From positions 1-35,061 of the forward strand of contig CAMNEA010000028.1 of assembly GCA_946536145.1 (NCBI GenBank): a stretch of DNA of 35,061 nt. The letters run 5' to 3'. The notes below the pieces were generated by a model. That model did not search any database and had not been told where the DNA came from. It saw nothing but the letters and a program-made list of their open reading frames with translations. Shown here piece after piece: positions 15,757-24,024 of the stretch; the first letter of the stretch is position 1, and each line of letters starts with the position of its first letter. Position numbers and translations under genes: made by a program. This DNA comes from an uncultured Butyrivibrio sp. GTDB lineage: Bacteria; Bacillota; Clostridia; Lachnospirales; Lachnospiraceae.

Positions 15757-15966
15757 GACGGCGTCCCAGAAGCAAAAAGAGCATGTCTGGGACGACGAAA
15801 AGCGCTGTCTAAAGTCACAACAGAAGAAAATTTAGGACATGGCGTCGTCCCAGAAGTAAAAAGAGTAGTACAGGGACGACGAAAAGTGCTGTTTGAGTCC
15901 ACAACATAAGAAAAATGGGTACAAGACGTCGTCCCAGAGAAGGAAAGTCGTTTGCTGGGACGACAT
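15757..15966. repeat. Three GTCGTCCC/GGGACGAC hairpins (locus B)
   Basis: Stems are at 15757-15797 (first arm GACGGCGTCCC, imperfect), 15841-15881 and 15925-15964. They are spaced about 84 bp apart, as at 1912-2120. Loops carry CAGAAGnAAAAAGAG-like sequence, and the inter-hairpin segments again read GCTGTTTGAGTCCACAACAT-like. Sequence is closely related but not identical to locus A, so the two clusters are old copies or are kept similar by selection or spread. Confidence 0.85.
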
Positions 15967-16139
15967 CGACTTGATCTACTCTGATTACACTCTGACATTC
16001 TTGGTTTTTGGATCAAACATTCAGGAGTTCTTGAACGTATAATCAGAAACCCGCACCCGCTACGGGTTTCGTGAGAAAATGATACGAGAGGCAAACAGGC
16101 CCTGCGGCGAAGTCGCCTTCAAAAGACCAGTTGCCGGCA

Positions 16140-16174
16140 TCTCGAATCTTTGATTCAAGATACCATGATATAAT
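16140..16174 (+). promoter_or_regulatory. GAATCTTTGATTC hairpin and extended -10 promoter of pepF
   Basis: CGAATCTTTGATTCAAGAT (second copy of the GAATCnnnGATTC element) is followed by ACCATGATATAAT. The TGATATAAT at 16166-16174 is a good extended -10, about 30 bp upstream of the pepF ATG. No standard -35 is at 17 nt. The palindrome would overlap the -35 region and so could be an operator. Upstream, 16041-16130 holds small hairpins (CCCGCACCCGCTACGGGT, GGCGAAGTCGCC). Confidence 0.5.
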
Positions 16175-16204
16175 AGATGCAGTATATTGTCTGGAGGAAA
16201 TAAT

Positions 16205-18025
16205 ATGCAGAACAAATTACCAAAACGAGAGGAAGTACCGCCTGAACTGACCTGGCGTCTTGAGGACATCTATGATGACGAAGCAGGGTGGGAGGCTGAA
16301 CTTAAGAAGGCAGGAGATGCTGCAGACAAGATGGCAAGCTATGCAGGAAGAATTTCTGAGAGTGGACATACTCTCCTTGAACTTTTGAAATTGAATGAAG
16401 AAATTGAACTTTTGCTGGACAGGGTATACGGCTACGCCCATATGCGTGAGGATCAGGATACCGGCAATTCCAAATACCAGGCTTTCCAGCAGCGCGCCAT
16501 GTCGACCTATGCAGGGGCGTCTGAGAAGACAGCCTTCATCAGTCCTGAGATACTTGCACTCTCTGAGGAGAAGCTAAATGAATTCTATAGAGAAGTGCCC
16601 GAGCTTGAGCGCTATAAGAGGATGATAAAAGAGATCAGAAGGCTCAAGGATCACATGCTCGACAGCGAAAAAGAACAGCTCCTTGCCAGTGCCAGTGAGC
16701 TTATGGCAGCATCTGAAAAATCCTTTGGAATGCTCTCAAATGCAGATCTCAAGTTCCCTTCAGTAAGGGACTCCAATGGTGAGGAGGTTCAGCTTTCGAA
16801 TGGAAGATTTGTACCTGTGCAGATGTCGAAAGACAGAGAACTTCGAAAGGCGAGCTTTGAAGCCTTTTACGAGAGATATGCCGAGTTTATGAACACCTGG
16901 GCATCACTCTATGACGGCGAGGTGAAGAGCCGGATTTTTGCGGCGAAAGCAAGAAAATACAACTCTGCTTTTGAGGCGGCGGTCGATCAGAATGACGTCT
17001 CTCCGGCGGTCTGCGACAACCTCTTTGCCTCGATACATGACAATCTGGACAAGATGCACAGATATGTCTCTCTTAGGAAGAAATTGCTGGGGCTTGATGA
17101 ACTTCACATGTACGACGTATATGTTGCGATGATCCCCGAATTTGACATGAAGGTTCCCTATGAGAAGGCAAAAGAGATTTCACTTAAAGCTCTTCTGCCG
17201 CTTGGTGAGGACTATCTTGATGTGGTAAAAGAGGCGTATGAGAACAGATGGATCGATGTAGTTGAAAACGAGGGAAAACGCGGAGGCGCATATTCCGGAG
17301 GCGTTTACGACGTTCATCCCTACATGCTGCTCAACTACAACGAGACCCTGGACGATGTATTCACTCTTGTCCATGAGGTGGGGCATTCCATGCACACCTG
17401 GTATTCCAACCGTGCTCAGTCCATCATTGATGCCAACTACAAGATATTTGTGGCAGAGGTCGCATCCACTACCAACGAAGTCCTACTGTACCACTACATG
17501 AAGGACCACGCGGAAAGCGTTCAGGAGAAGGCATTTATCGTCAATCATTTCCTTGAGAGCTTCAAGGGGACGATGTTCCGCCAGACCATGTTTGAGGAGT
17601 TTGAGAGAAAGACCTGCGAGATGGCAGAGGACGGAATCCCGCTCACTGCAGAGGCGCTCTACGATGTATATCTGAATCTTAACAGAGAGTACTTTGGAAA
17701 AGAGATGGTCTCTGATCCGCTTATCGGATGGGAGTGGTGCAGGATCCCTCACTTCTATTACAATTTTTATGTTTATCAGTATGCGACGAGCTTTGCGGCT
17801 GCAGTTGCCATAGCTGACAGAATACTAAAAGAGGGAGAGAGCGCAGTTGCAAAATACAAGGAGTTCCTGTCAGGAGGCTGCACCAGGGATCCTGTGAGCC
17901 TTCTTAAGATAGCCGGAGTTGATCTTACAACGAGGCAGCCTATAGATTCTGCCCTTGAAGTGTTTGGAGAAGCGATTACCGAAATGGAAGAGATCGCAGG
18001 CGAGCTTGAAAGGACAATGAAGTGA
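16205..18025 (+). CDS. pepF: Oligoendopeptidase F (M3B metallopeptidase)
   Basis: A 606-residue cytoplasmic zinc peptidase that cleaves short oligopeptides. The ATG at 16205 has GGAGG 7 nt upstream; the ATG at 16187 precedes that site. The zinc-binding HExxH motif is LVHEVGHSMH (His390, Glu391, His394), and a downstream Glu in FVAEVASTTNEVLL supplies the third ligand. The N-terminal PELTWRLEDIYDD and the C-terminal YQYATSFAAAVAIAD are typical of PepF. Length fits the family. The stop overlaps the start of the asparaginase gene by 4 bp, so the two are translationally coupled and together could free amino acids from peptides. Confidence 0.95.
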   Translation: MQNKLPKREEVPPELTWRLEDIYDDEAGWEAELKKAGDAADKMASYAGRISESGHTLLELLKLNEEIELLLDRVYGYAHMREDQDTGNSKYQAFQQRAMSTYAGASEKTAFISPEILALSEEKLNEFYREVPELERYKRMIKEIRRLKDHMLDSEKEQLLASASELMAASEKSFGMLSNADLKFPSVRDSNGEEVQLSNGRFVPVQMSKDRELRKASFEAFYERYAEFMNTWASLYDGEVKSRIFAAKARKYNSAFEAAVDQNDVSPAVCDNLFASIHDNLDKMHRYVSLRKKLLGLDELHMYDVYVAMIPEFDMKVPYEKAKEISLKALLPLGEDYLDVVKEAYENRWIDVVENEGKRGGAYSGGVYDVHPYMLLNYNETLDDVFTLVHEVGHSMHTWYSNRAQSIIDANYKIFVAEVASTTNEVLLYHYMKDHAESVQEKAFIVNHFLESFKGTMFRQTMFEEFERKTCEMAEDGIPLTAEALYDVYLNLNREYFGKEMVSDPLIGWEWCRIPHFYYNFYVYQYATSFAAAVAIADRILKEGESAVAKYKEFLSGGCTRDPVSLLKIAGVDLTTRQPIDSALEVFGEAITEMEEIAGELERTMK

Positions 18026-19020
18026 GTAAAAAGATACTGATATTAAATACAGGCGGAACGCTTTCTGCTGTAATGAAGAGAAATGGTCTTATCCCCGGTC
18101 TCTCGATCCATGACATGGAAAAAGAGCTGCAGATGGTATCGGGAGATACCAACATCGAGATAGAGGATTTCTGCAGTGTTGACAGTGCAAATATATTCCC
18201 AGAGGACTGGTGCGCTCTTTCGCAGCGCATCAGCGAGTGCCGGAACGACTATGACGGGATAGTCGTCATACACGGAACGGACACCCTGGCGTATACATCT
18301 TCGATGCTGTCATTTATGCTAAGGAACATCAATATACCGGTAGTGATAACCGGTTCGCAGCTGTCAATCACCAATCCCGTGGCAGATGCGATGGAGAACT
18401 GCAGATGCGCAATCCATATGGCAGCGAGCAGGATACCCGGTATATTTGTCGCCTTCAACCGCAAGGTCATGCTCGGATGCAGAGTGTCAAAGGTGAGATC
18501 CCTTAGCTTTGACGCCTTTGAGAGCATCAATTATCCCAACATCGCTACCATCAGTTCTCTCGGAATGAAAATAGATACTTTGGCAGTTCCTGAGAGGACA
18601 GGAATATTTAAGCTCTCAAACAGCTATTCCGATAAGGTGTGTATGGTGAAGATGTTCCCGGGGATGAGGACAGAGTTTATCGAGTCACTGGCTGATCAAG
18701 GCTATAAGGGAATGTATATTGAAGCTTACGGAATTGGTGGAATACCTTTTTTGAAATATGATTTCATAAGTGCTCTGGACAAGATCATAAGCGGTGGAAT
18801 GAGTGTGGTTGTAGGCACACAGTGCAGGTACGAAGGCACCAAGATGAATGTCTACGAGACGGGGAAAAGAGCTCTTGACATAGGAGCCCTTGAAGCTCGC
18901 GACATGACAGGCGAGGCGGCACTTACCAAGCTGATGTGGATTCTGGGAATGACAGAAGATGTCAAGGAAATCCGTGATTTCTATTCGATCAATATGGCAG
19001 GTGAAATGTCAAAGGCATAG
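18022..19020 (+). CDS. L-asparaginase (type I-like)
   Basis: A 332-residue enzyme converting asparagine to aspartate and ammonia. The GTG start at 18022 shares GTGA with the pepF stop, with AAAGGA upstream. Both catalytic signatures are intact: NTGGTLSAV (Thr13) and IHGTDTLAY (His84-Thr88). No signal peptide is present, so it is cytoplasmic. Length is within the usual 320-340 residues. Pairing with pepF suggests use of amino acids from peptides; that is an inference. Confidence 0.92.
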   Translation: MSKKILILNTGGTLSAVMKRNGLIPGLSIHDMEKELQMVSGDTNIEIEDFCSVDSANIFPEDWCALSQRISECRNDYDGIVVIHGTDTLAYTSSMLSFMLRNINIPVVITGSQLSITNPVADAMENCRCAIHMAASRIPGIFVAFNRKVMLGCRVSKVRSLSFDAFESINYPNIATISSLGMKIDTLAVPERTGIFKLSNSYSDKVCMVKMFPGMRTEFIESLADQGYKGMYIEAYGIGGIPFLKYDFISALDKIISGGMSVVVGTQCRYEGTKMNVYETGKRALDIGALEARDMTGEAALTKLMWILGMTEDVKEIRDFYSINMAGEMSKA

Positions 19021-19057
19021 ATCTGCTTAAAAAATGATACTAAGAGAGGAAAAAGAT

Positions 19058-19273
19058 ATGGGAAAGTTTGAATTAAATGACAAGGTAAGGGTAATAGCAT
19101 CAAAGGATCCGTTGTTCGGCCGAACCGGAGAGGTTTCAAGTATCCTTACAAACACTGAAATGAAGAACATCGGCGTTGATATTGATTGGGATGGAGGAGA
19201 TCCGAAGCCGTATTATTATAATGAAGATGAGTTGGAACTTGTGACTGAAGAGTTGGATGAAGAGGACTACTGA
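19058..19273 (+). CDS. Small KOW/SH3-like protein
   Basis: A 71-residue acidic protein. The ATG at 19058 follows GAGAGGAAAAA; an in-frame ATG at 19034 lies before the site. FELNDKVRVIASKDPLFGRTGEVSSI resembles the KOW/SH3-like barrel start seen in ribosome- or nucleic-acid-associated proteins. The tail is rich in Asp and Glu (VTEELDEEDY). The function is unknown. It lies 37 bp after the asparaginase gene and may be read from the same transcript. Confidence 0.7.
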   Translation: MGKFELNDKVRVIASKDPLFGRTGEVSSILTNTEMKNIGVDIDWDGGDPKPYYYNEDELELVTEELDEEDY

Positions 19274-19280
19274 GTTGGTG

Positions 19281-19497
19281 TGAGTCATTGGGGACGTTAC
19301 AGTTCGACTCATTTTGAGTCAGAGGGGACGTTACAGTTCGACTCGTCTTTGAGTCAGAGGGGACGTTACAGATTGACTCGTTTTTGTTTCACAAAAATGA
19401 GTCAATCTGTAACGTCCCCATGACTCAAAAACGAGTCGAACTGTAACGTCCCCATGACTCAAAAATGAGTCGAACTGTAACGTCCCCAATGACTCAC
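19281..19497. repeat. 217-bp giant palindrome built from six REP-like GGGGACGTTACAG units
   Basis: Three forward copies of GGGGACGTTACAG(TTC/ATT)GACTC, near 19290, 19324 and 19359, are followed after a short GTTTCAC centre by three inverted copies (GAGTC..CTGTAACGTCCCC). The arms are about 105 bp and nearly perfect, including the spacer differences. The right arm ends 2 bp before the AAGGAGG of the next gene. The same unit occurs at 34960-35012. It resembles the REP-like GGGGACGG-type repeats of other Lachnospiraceae. Confidence 0.9.
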
Positions 19498-19509
19498 AAG
19501 GAGGAATAG

Positions 19510-20184
19510 ATGAAGTACGGAGAGTCTTTTTTTGACATCGGATATCTTTTGTTTGCCATTATAAGTGGTTTTGTTATCCTGACAAGATCCGTAAACAATA
19601 AAGATACCACCGGAAAAATTATGGGATATGCCGCGCTTATACTTGGGTGCGGAGATGCATTCCATCTTATTCCACGGGTGCTGAACTACTTTGCAGACAG
19701 AGATTTTACGATGGCGCTCGGAGTGGGGAAACTCGTGACTTCGGTTACCATGACATTATTTTATATGTTTCTGTACTACCTCTGGATGCTCGTTTACGGC
19801 AGTGAAGACAACAAAAGACTGTCAATGGCAGTGTGGAGGCTTTCTGCCTTGAGGATACTTTTATGCCTGTTTCCTCAGAATGGGTGGCTGCAAAATGACA
19901 GCAGCATGGTCTGGGGCATCATAAGGAATATCCCGTTTGTGATCCTTGGAGGCGTGATCTGTTATCTATACTATGATAAGAGAAGGCAGGACCGGAATTT
20001 TCGACTGATGTGGGTATATATTTTGCTGTCATTTTTATTTTACATTCCTGTTGCTGTTTTTGCCGGCATCATCCCGATGCTCGGAATGCTAATGCTGCCG
20101 AAGACAATCTGTTATATTCTGATGATCATTGCTTTTCTTCGAAAAAGTAGTGACATCTTAAGGCAGGGGAATAAAGATGCTTAA
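19510..20184 (+). CDS. Multi-spanning membrane protein, about 7 TM, function unknown
   Basis: A 224-residue hydrophobic protein. AAGGAGG lies 7 nt before the ATG. About seven membrane segments can be drawn: near residues 8-28, 38-60, 73-98, 105-122, 135-155, 164-186 and 189-208. Between them are short basic loops such as YYDKRRQDRNFR. A conserved-looking CGDAFHLIPR lies at the end of helix 2 and could hold functional polar residues. I do not recognise a named family. Its leader is the giant palindrome, so transcripts read from upstream would carry a very long hairpin directly before the ribosome-binding site. Confidence 0.7.
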   Translation: MKYGESFFDIGYLLFAIISGFVILTRSVNNKDTTGKIMGYAALILGCGDAFHLIPRVLNYFADRDFTMALGVGKLVTSVTMTLFYMFLYYLWMLVYGSEDNKRLSMAVWRLSALRILLCLFPQNGWLQNDSSMVWGIIRNIPFVILGGVICYLYYDKRRQDRNFRLMWVYILLSFLFYIPVAVFAGIIPMLGMLMLPKTICYILMIIAFLRKSSDILRQGNKDA

Positions 20185-20227
20185 GCAGCATTCTATAGGA
20201 GAGCCTGTCTGAACTAATTAAAGAAGT

Positions 20228-20256
20228 TTGGAGTAACGCATCTGTTCTGATATAAT
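20228..20256 (+). promoter_or_regulatory. Promoter of the cyclophilin gene
   Basis: TTGGAG (20228-20233), 17 nt, then TATAAT (20251-20256) with an upstream TG (extended -10). It is 44 bp from the ATG. Confidence 0.75.
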
Positions 20257-20299
20257 CAGGAAGTGTATCATCAATACAACTAGAATCAGGAGGAATAAA

Positions 20300-20821
20300 A
20301 TGGCACAGAATCCAATTGTTACTATCACGATGGAAAATGGAGATGTTATGAAGGCAGAGCTCTATCCGGAGATCGCGCCAAACACAGTCAACAATTTCAT
20401 TTCACTTATTAAAAAGAATTTCTACGACAGACTTATCTTTCACCGCGTTATAAAGGGCTTTATGCTTCAGGGCGGAGACCCGGAAGGATCAGGAATGGGT
20501 GGCCCAGGCTATGGCATCAAGGGAGAGTTTTCATCCAACGGTTTTAAAAACGACTTAAAGCATACCGAGGGCGTCCTTTCCATGGCGAGATCCATGATGC
20601 CCAACTCGGCAGGATCACAGTTCTTTATCATGCACAAGACTTCTCCTCACCTCGACGGAGACTATGCCGCATTTGGCAAGGTTACGGAAGGGCTGGAAGT
20701 TGTAAACAGGATTGCCGAGACTGAGACTGACTGGAATGACAGACCGACAACTCCTCAGGTCATGAAGAGCGTTACTGTTGAGACCTTCGGCGTGGATTAT
20801 CCCGAACCTGAGAAAATGTGA
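20300..20821 (+). CDS. Cyclophilin-type peptidyl-prolyl cis-trans isomerase
   Basis: A 173-residue cytoplasmic foldase that isomerises Xaa-Pro bonds. AGGAGG lies upstream of the ATG. The active-site signature FHRVIKGFMLQGGDP is complete, with the catalytic Arg. GVLSMARSMMPNSAGSQFFI and HLDGDYAAFGKV are also typical. No signal peptide is present. It has its own promoter and appears monocistronic. Confidence 0.95.
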   Translation: MAQNPIVTITMENGDVMKAELYPEIAPNTVNNFISLIKKNFYDRLIFHRVIKGFMLQGGDPEGSGMGGPGYGIKGEFSSNGFKNDLKHTEGVLSMARSMMPNSAGSQFFIMHKTSPHLDGDYAAFGKVTEGLEVVNRIAETETDWNDRPTTPQVMKSVTVETFGVDYPEPEKM

Positions 20822-20863
20822 GTATTGCGCAGAGGTCATAAGGCTATGCGAATAAAAAAGAAT

Positions 20864-20892
20864 ACATTTTTGAATCTTTGATTCAAAAATGT
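20864..20892. repeat. GAATCTTTGATTC hairpin with 13-bp stem
   Basis: ACATTTTTGAATC pairs perfectly with GATTCAAAAATGT around a TTT loop, 43 bp after the cyclophilin stop. TATAATG follows, without a T-run. It shares its core with 10775-10800 and 16140-16166. It could act as a weak terminator or as a protein site. The rest of 20893-21019 shows no gene. Confidence 0.55.
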
Positions 20893-21019
20893 ATAATGTT
20901 CTGATCAGGTTCATGCCGGCGGGGGTTAAGACAACTATCAAAAAGTCTAAGATAATCCAGACCGGAAGGGCAAAAGGGTACAGTGATCAAAAAGCGATCA
21001 AAAAGCGCTAAGAAAACAG

Positions 21020-21048
21020 TTGACATGCATTTTTAATTGTGATAATTT
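21020..21048 (+). promoter_or_regulatory. Promoter of the infC-rpmI-rplT operon
   Basis: TTGACA (21020-21025), 17 nt, then TAATTT (21043-21048). It lies about 190 bp before infC and leaves a long leader. Confidence 0.75.
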
Positions 21049-21059
21049 ATATTAGTGTT

Positions 21060-21235
21060 TGAAAACAAAGCAGAGTATCCGCTCTCACCCTGAGGCACAG
21101 CCGGCAGTGGTTAATAACTTTTCAAATCCTAAGCTTTTTATCATAAGGCAGGGATATTGACAGAGATTATCAGTGGATACATTTGCGTGTATCCACTTTT
21201 TATGTACTACATAAATATTCTTGGAGGGTAAAGCA
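21060..21235 (+). promoter_or_regulatory. L20-type leader of infC operon with attenuator
   Basis: The leader has CGCTCTCACCCTGAGG and a GGCACAGCCGG..GGTTAATAAC region resembling the L20-leader family of Firmicutes, in which ribosomal protein L20 binds the mRNA and favours termination. A terminator hairpin, AGTGGATACA / TGTATCCACT (21172-21197), followed by TTTTTAT, lies 38 bp before infC. The leader call is from appearance and position; the terminator is clear. Confidence 0.75.
21172..21203 (+). terminator. Leader attenuator hairpin upstream of infC
   Basis: A 10-bp perfect stem with a TTTGCG loop and a T-run, inside the infC leader. It would stop transcription before infC when the alternative leader fold is absent. 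Confidence 0.85.
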
Positions 21236-21745
21236 ATTAGCGAGTTATTTATCAACGAACAGATCAGAGCTAAGGAAGTACGTGTAATCGGTATTGAAGG
21301 GGATCAGCTGGGAATCATGTCCATTCAGGACGCGAGGAAGATAGCTGATGATGAGGGTGTGGATCTTGTTATGATCGCGCCTACAGCCAAGCCGCCTGTG
21401 TGCAGAGTTGTTGATTACGGCAAATTCAAGTATGAGCAGCTTCGCAAGGAAAAAGAGGCCAGGAAGAAACAGAAGACAGTAGAGATCAAGGAGATAAGGC
21501 TTTCTCCCAACATCGACACCAACGACCTGAATACCAAGGTTGGCGCAGCCAGAAAGTTTCTTGAGAAGGGCAACAGAGTTAAGATCACACTCAGATTCAG
21601 AGGCCGTGAGATGGCACATATGGGCGCCAGCGTTCACATTCTGACAGACTTTGCCGCAGCTCTTGCTGATGTGGCAGTGGTTGAGAAACAGCCCAAGGTT
21701 GAGGGACGTTCAATGACAATGTTCCTTACCGAGAAGAAGAACTGA
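21236..21745 (+). CDS. infC: Translation initiation factor IF-3
   Basis: A 169-residue protein that prevents early 30S-50S joining and checks the start codon. The start is the rare ATT at 21236 (ATT AGC GAG): GGAGGG at 21223-21228 lies 7 nt upstream, and translation gives (M)SELFINEQIRAKEVRVIG, the usual IF-3 beginning. A TTG at 21221 would precede the ribosome-binding site. DYGKFKYEQLRKEKEARKKQK and the KITLRFRGREMAHMG segment are IF-3 signatures. An AUU start is known to allow IF-3 to repress its own mRNA. The gene heads the infC-rpmI-rplT operon. Confidence 0.96.
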   Translation: MSELFINEQIRAKEVRVIGIEGDQLGIMSIQDARKIADDEGVDLVMIAPTAKPPVCRVVDYGKFKYEQLRKEKEARKKQKTVEIKEIRLSPNIDTNDLNTKVGAARKFLEKGNRVKITLRFRGREMAHMGASVHILTDFAAALADVAVVEKQPKVEGRSMTMFLTEKKN

Positions 21746-21858
21746 TTTTATATGATATAGGTCATCTTTAGTCAGGCAGAATGATGCTGATGATAGCAGC
21801 AGTTTGACCTTTTATGTCATAGTAATTAATGAATGAGTAGAATTAGGAGGATTTAATT

Positions 21859-22059
21859 ATGCAGCAGAAGATGAAGACAAAGAGAGCCGCTGCCAAGAGA
21901 TTCAAGGTAACTGGCACAGGCAAGCTCATGAGAAACAAAGCGTATAAGCGCCACATCTTAACCAAGAAGTCCACAAAGAGAAAGAGGAATCTTCGTCATG
22001 CCGGACTTGTTGACGCAACAAATGTAAAGACAATGAAGGCTATACTTCCCTACGCTTAA
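21859..22059 (+). CDS. rpmI: 50S ribosomal protein L35
   Basis: A 66-residue basic ribosomal protein with [20 protein letters not shown] and [15 protein letters not shown], both typical of bL35. TTAGGAGGA lies upstream of the ATG. It is the second gene of the infC operon, 113 bp after infC. Length matches the family. Confidence 0.97.
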   Translation: MQQKMKTKRAAAKRFKVTGTGKLMRNKAYKRHILTKKSTKRKRNLRHAGLVDATNVKTMKAILPYA

Positions 22060-22097
22060 GGTTTGATTTTGATTTTTTATTTAGGAGGATTTTTAAG

Positions 22098-22454
22098 ATG
22101 GCAAGAGTTAAAGGCGCATTAAATGCCAAGAAGAAGCACAATAGAGTATTAAAGCTTGCAAAGGGCTACAGAGGAGCAAGATCCAAGCAGTACAGAGTTG
22201 CCAAGCAGTCTGTTATGAGAGCACTTACTTCAGCATTTGCAGGACGTAAGCAGAAGAAGAGAGATATGAGATCTCTTTGGATCACTCGTATCAACGCTGC
22301 AGCAAGGATCAACGGTCTTTCATACAGCAACATGATGCACGGCCTCAAGCTTGCAGGTGTTGACATCAACCGTAAGATGCTCGCTGAGCTCGCAGTTAAC
22401 GATCCTGATGGATTCAAGACACTTGCAGAGCTTGCAAAAGAGAAGATCGCATAA
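22098..22454 (+). CDS. rplT: 50S ribosomal protein L20
   Basis: A 118-residue protein of normal length for bL20, which binds 23S rRNA early in assembly and in Firmicutes also represses its operon through the leader. [23 protein letters not shown], of which the first twenty residues are invariant-looking, and [11 protein letters not shown] are diagnostic. TTAGGAGGA lies upstream. It closes the infC operon before the terminator at 22503. Confidence 0.97.
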   Translation: MARVKGALNAKKKHNRVLKLAKGYRGARSKQYRVAKQSVMRALTSAFAGRKQKKRDMRSLWITRINAAARINGLSYSNMMHGLKLAGVDINRKMLAELAVNDPDGFKTLAELAKEKIA

Positions 22455-22502
22455 TAAAAGCGGAAACTTTTGTTGTAAAAATAGTTTTTTAATAGTAAAA
22501 TT

Positions 22503-22536
22503 AAGGAGTCCGGATTGAACCTGGACTCCTTTTATT
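22503..22536 (+). terminator. Terminator of the infC-rpmI-rplT operon
   Basis: AAGGAGTCC (22503-22511) pairs with GGACTCCTT (22523-22531), followed by a T-run. It is 49 bp after rplT. Confidence 0.9.
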
Positions 22537-22567
22537 ATGCAAAAATACCAGTTTGGGAGGTAATAAA

Positions 22568-24007
22568 ATGGCGCTTGAAAATTTACAGCCGGCTTCAGTT
22601 TTTAAATTCTTTGAGGAGATATGCTCAATTCCCCATGGCTCTGGGAATGTAGACATGATTAGCGATTACCTTGTGAAATTTGCTTCCGACAGGAATCTTG
22701 ATGTCACACAGGATGCGGAGAAGAATGTAATAATCAAGGCTCCCGGAAGTAAGGGATATGAGGACAAAGAGCCTGTCATCCTTCAGGGACATATGGATAT
22801 GGTTGCGGTTAAAGAGCCGGATGCAGACATCGACATGACCAGGGACGGTCTTAAGGTGACAACTGACGGAGAGTATGTATGGGCAGAGGGGACGAGCCTT
22901 GGCGGCGATGACGGAATAGCCGTTGCGTATTGCCTGGCGCTTCTCGACTCCGGAGACATCCCCCATCCTCCGCTTGAAGTCGTAATCACGACCAATGAAG
23001 AGACCGGAATGTACGGCGCAGCTGCCATAGACCTTTCGGGATTAAAGAGCAGGAAGCTGATCAATATTGACAACGAGGAAGAGGGCGTATTTATCGTAAG
23101 CTGCGCAGGCGGCGCAAGAGTGTACTCTGAACTTGAACTGCCAAGAGAAAAAGTCAGCGGATTAAAGTGCCGGATCTTAGTTCGCGATCTCCTTGGCGGA
23201 CATTCGGGAGAGATGATAAAGTGCGGAAGAGGCAATGCCAATATCATCGCAGCAAGGACTCTTCTTGACGCTCTTTCACAGACAGGCGTAAACCTGATAA
23301 GCATAAAGGGCGGCGTCGCTGACAATGCGATTCCATCTATGGCTTCGGCGGAGTTTATTATTGGCGCGGATAAGGAAGATGATGTAAAAAAAAGCGTCGG
23401 GACTACTTTGGAGCACCTTAAGGCTGAACTTGAGGGGAAAGACGATAACGTCGACATCTCTTTTGAAACAGAGGGTGAGGTAAGTGATGAGGAGGCGTTT
23501 ACGCTGTACGATTCTGTAAGACTTCTTAAGCTTATCTGTGTATATCCTGACGGAGTGCAGGCTATGAGTGCGCAGGTTGAGGGACTCGTTGAGACATCAC
23601 TCAACCTTGGAATCCTTAAGACGGATGGCAATAAGGTCACTATCGAGCAGTCGGTGAGGAGCAGTGTCGAGTCCTCCAAGGCATTCCTGATAGACAAACT
23701 TACGTGCATTGGAGAGGCGTTTGGCGCGAAAGTAAGTGTCAGCGGCCGTTATCCGGGATGGAAGTACAACTCGAAATCAGAACTCAGGGAACATATGGTA
23801 AGTGTTTACAGAAAACTGTACGGGAAAGATCCCAAAGTCATGGCTATCCATGCAGGCCTTGAATGCGGGCTCCTTAGTGAAAAGATAGAAGGCCTTGACT
23901 GCATTTCCATCGGACCTGATATGGATGACATTCATTCAACTTCCGAGAGACTTTCGGTGAAGTCGGCTGCAAATGTATGGGATTTTCTTAAGGCTTGTCT
24001 TGAGTAA
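22568..24007 (+). CDS. pepD: Aminoacyl-histidine dipeptidase (M20 family)
   Basis: A 479-residue zinc dipeptidase, probably cytoplasmic, cleaving Xaa-His and related dipeptides. The ATG at 22568 follows GGGAGG; a TTG at 22553 precedes that site. Metal-site motifs are QGHMDMV, GTSLGGDDGIAVA and TTNEETGMYGA (general base and metal Glu). GGHSGEMIKCGRGNAN, and near the C-terminus IHAGLECGLL, are typical of PepD. Length fits. It is the first of three closely spaced genes with a TetR regulator and an alpha-galactosidase. Confidence 0.94.
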   Translation: MALENLQPASVFKFFEEICSIPHGSGNVDMISDYLVKFASDRNLDVTQDAEKNVIIKAPGSKGYEDKEPVILQGHMDMVAVKEPDADIDMTRDGLKVTTDGEYVWAEGTSLGGDDGIAVAYCLALLDSGDIPHPPLEVVITTNEETGMYGAAAIDLSGLKSRKLINIDNEEEGVFIVSCAGGARVYSELELPREKVSGLKCRILVRDLLGGHSGEMIKCGRGNANIIAARTLLDALSQTGVNLISIKGGVADNAIPSMASAEFIIGADKEDDVKKSVGTTLEHLKAELEGKDDNVDISFETEGEVSDEEAFTLYDSVRLLKLICVYPDGVQAMSAQVEGLVETSLNLGILKTDGNKVTIEQSVRSSVESSKAFLIDKLTCIGEAFGAKVSVSGRYPGWKYNSKSELREHMVSVYRKLYGKDPKVMAIHAGLECGLLSEKIEGLDCISIGPDMDDIHSTSERLSVKSAANVWDFLKACLE

Positions 24008-24024
24008 TTCCCGGGAGGAAAGAT

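Noticed and set aside
15552-16094. 180-residue minus-strand frame between the PfkB and pepF genes
   Set aside because: It runs through the three hairpin repeats and shows repeated low-quality segments (SGTTSC.., SGTTPC..). There is no ribosome-binding site and no family resemblance, so it is a by-product of the repeats.
19281-19497. Rho-independent terminator of the asparaginase/KOW transcript
   Set aside because: The structure is far too long, is built of repeated units and has no terminal T-run. Some termination effect is still possible.
22783-23709. 308-residue minus-strand frame opposite pepD
   Set aside because: It is the antisense shadow of the clearly coding M20 peptidase gene, Ser-rich, with no start signal.
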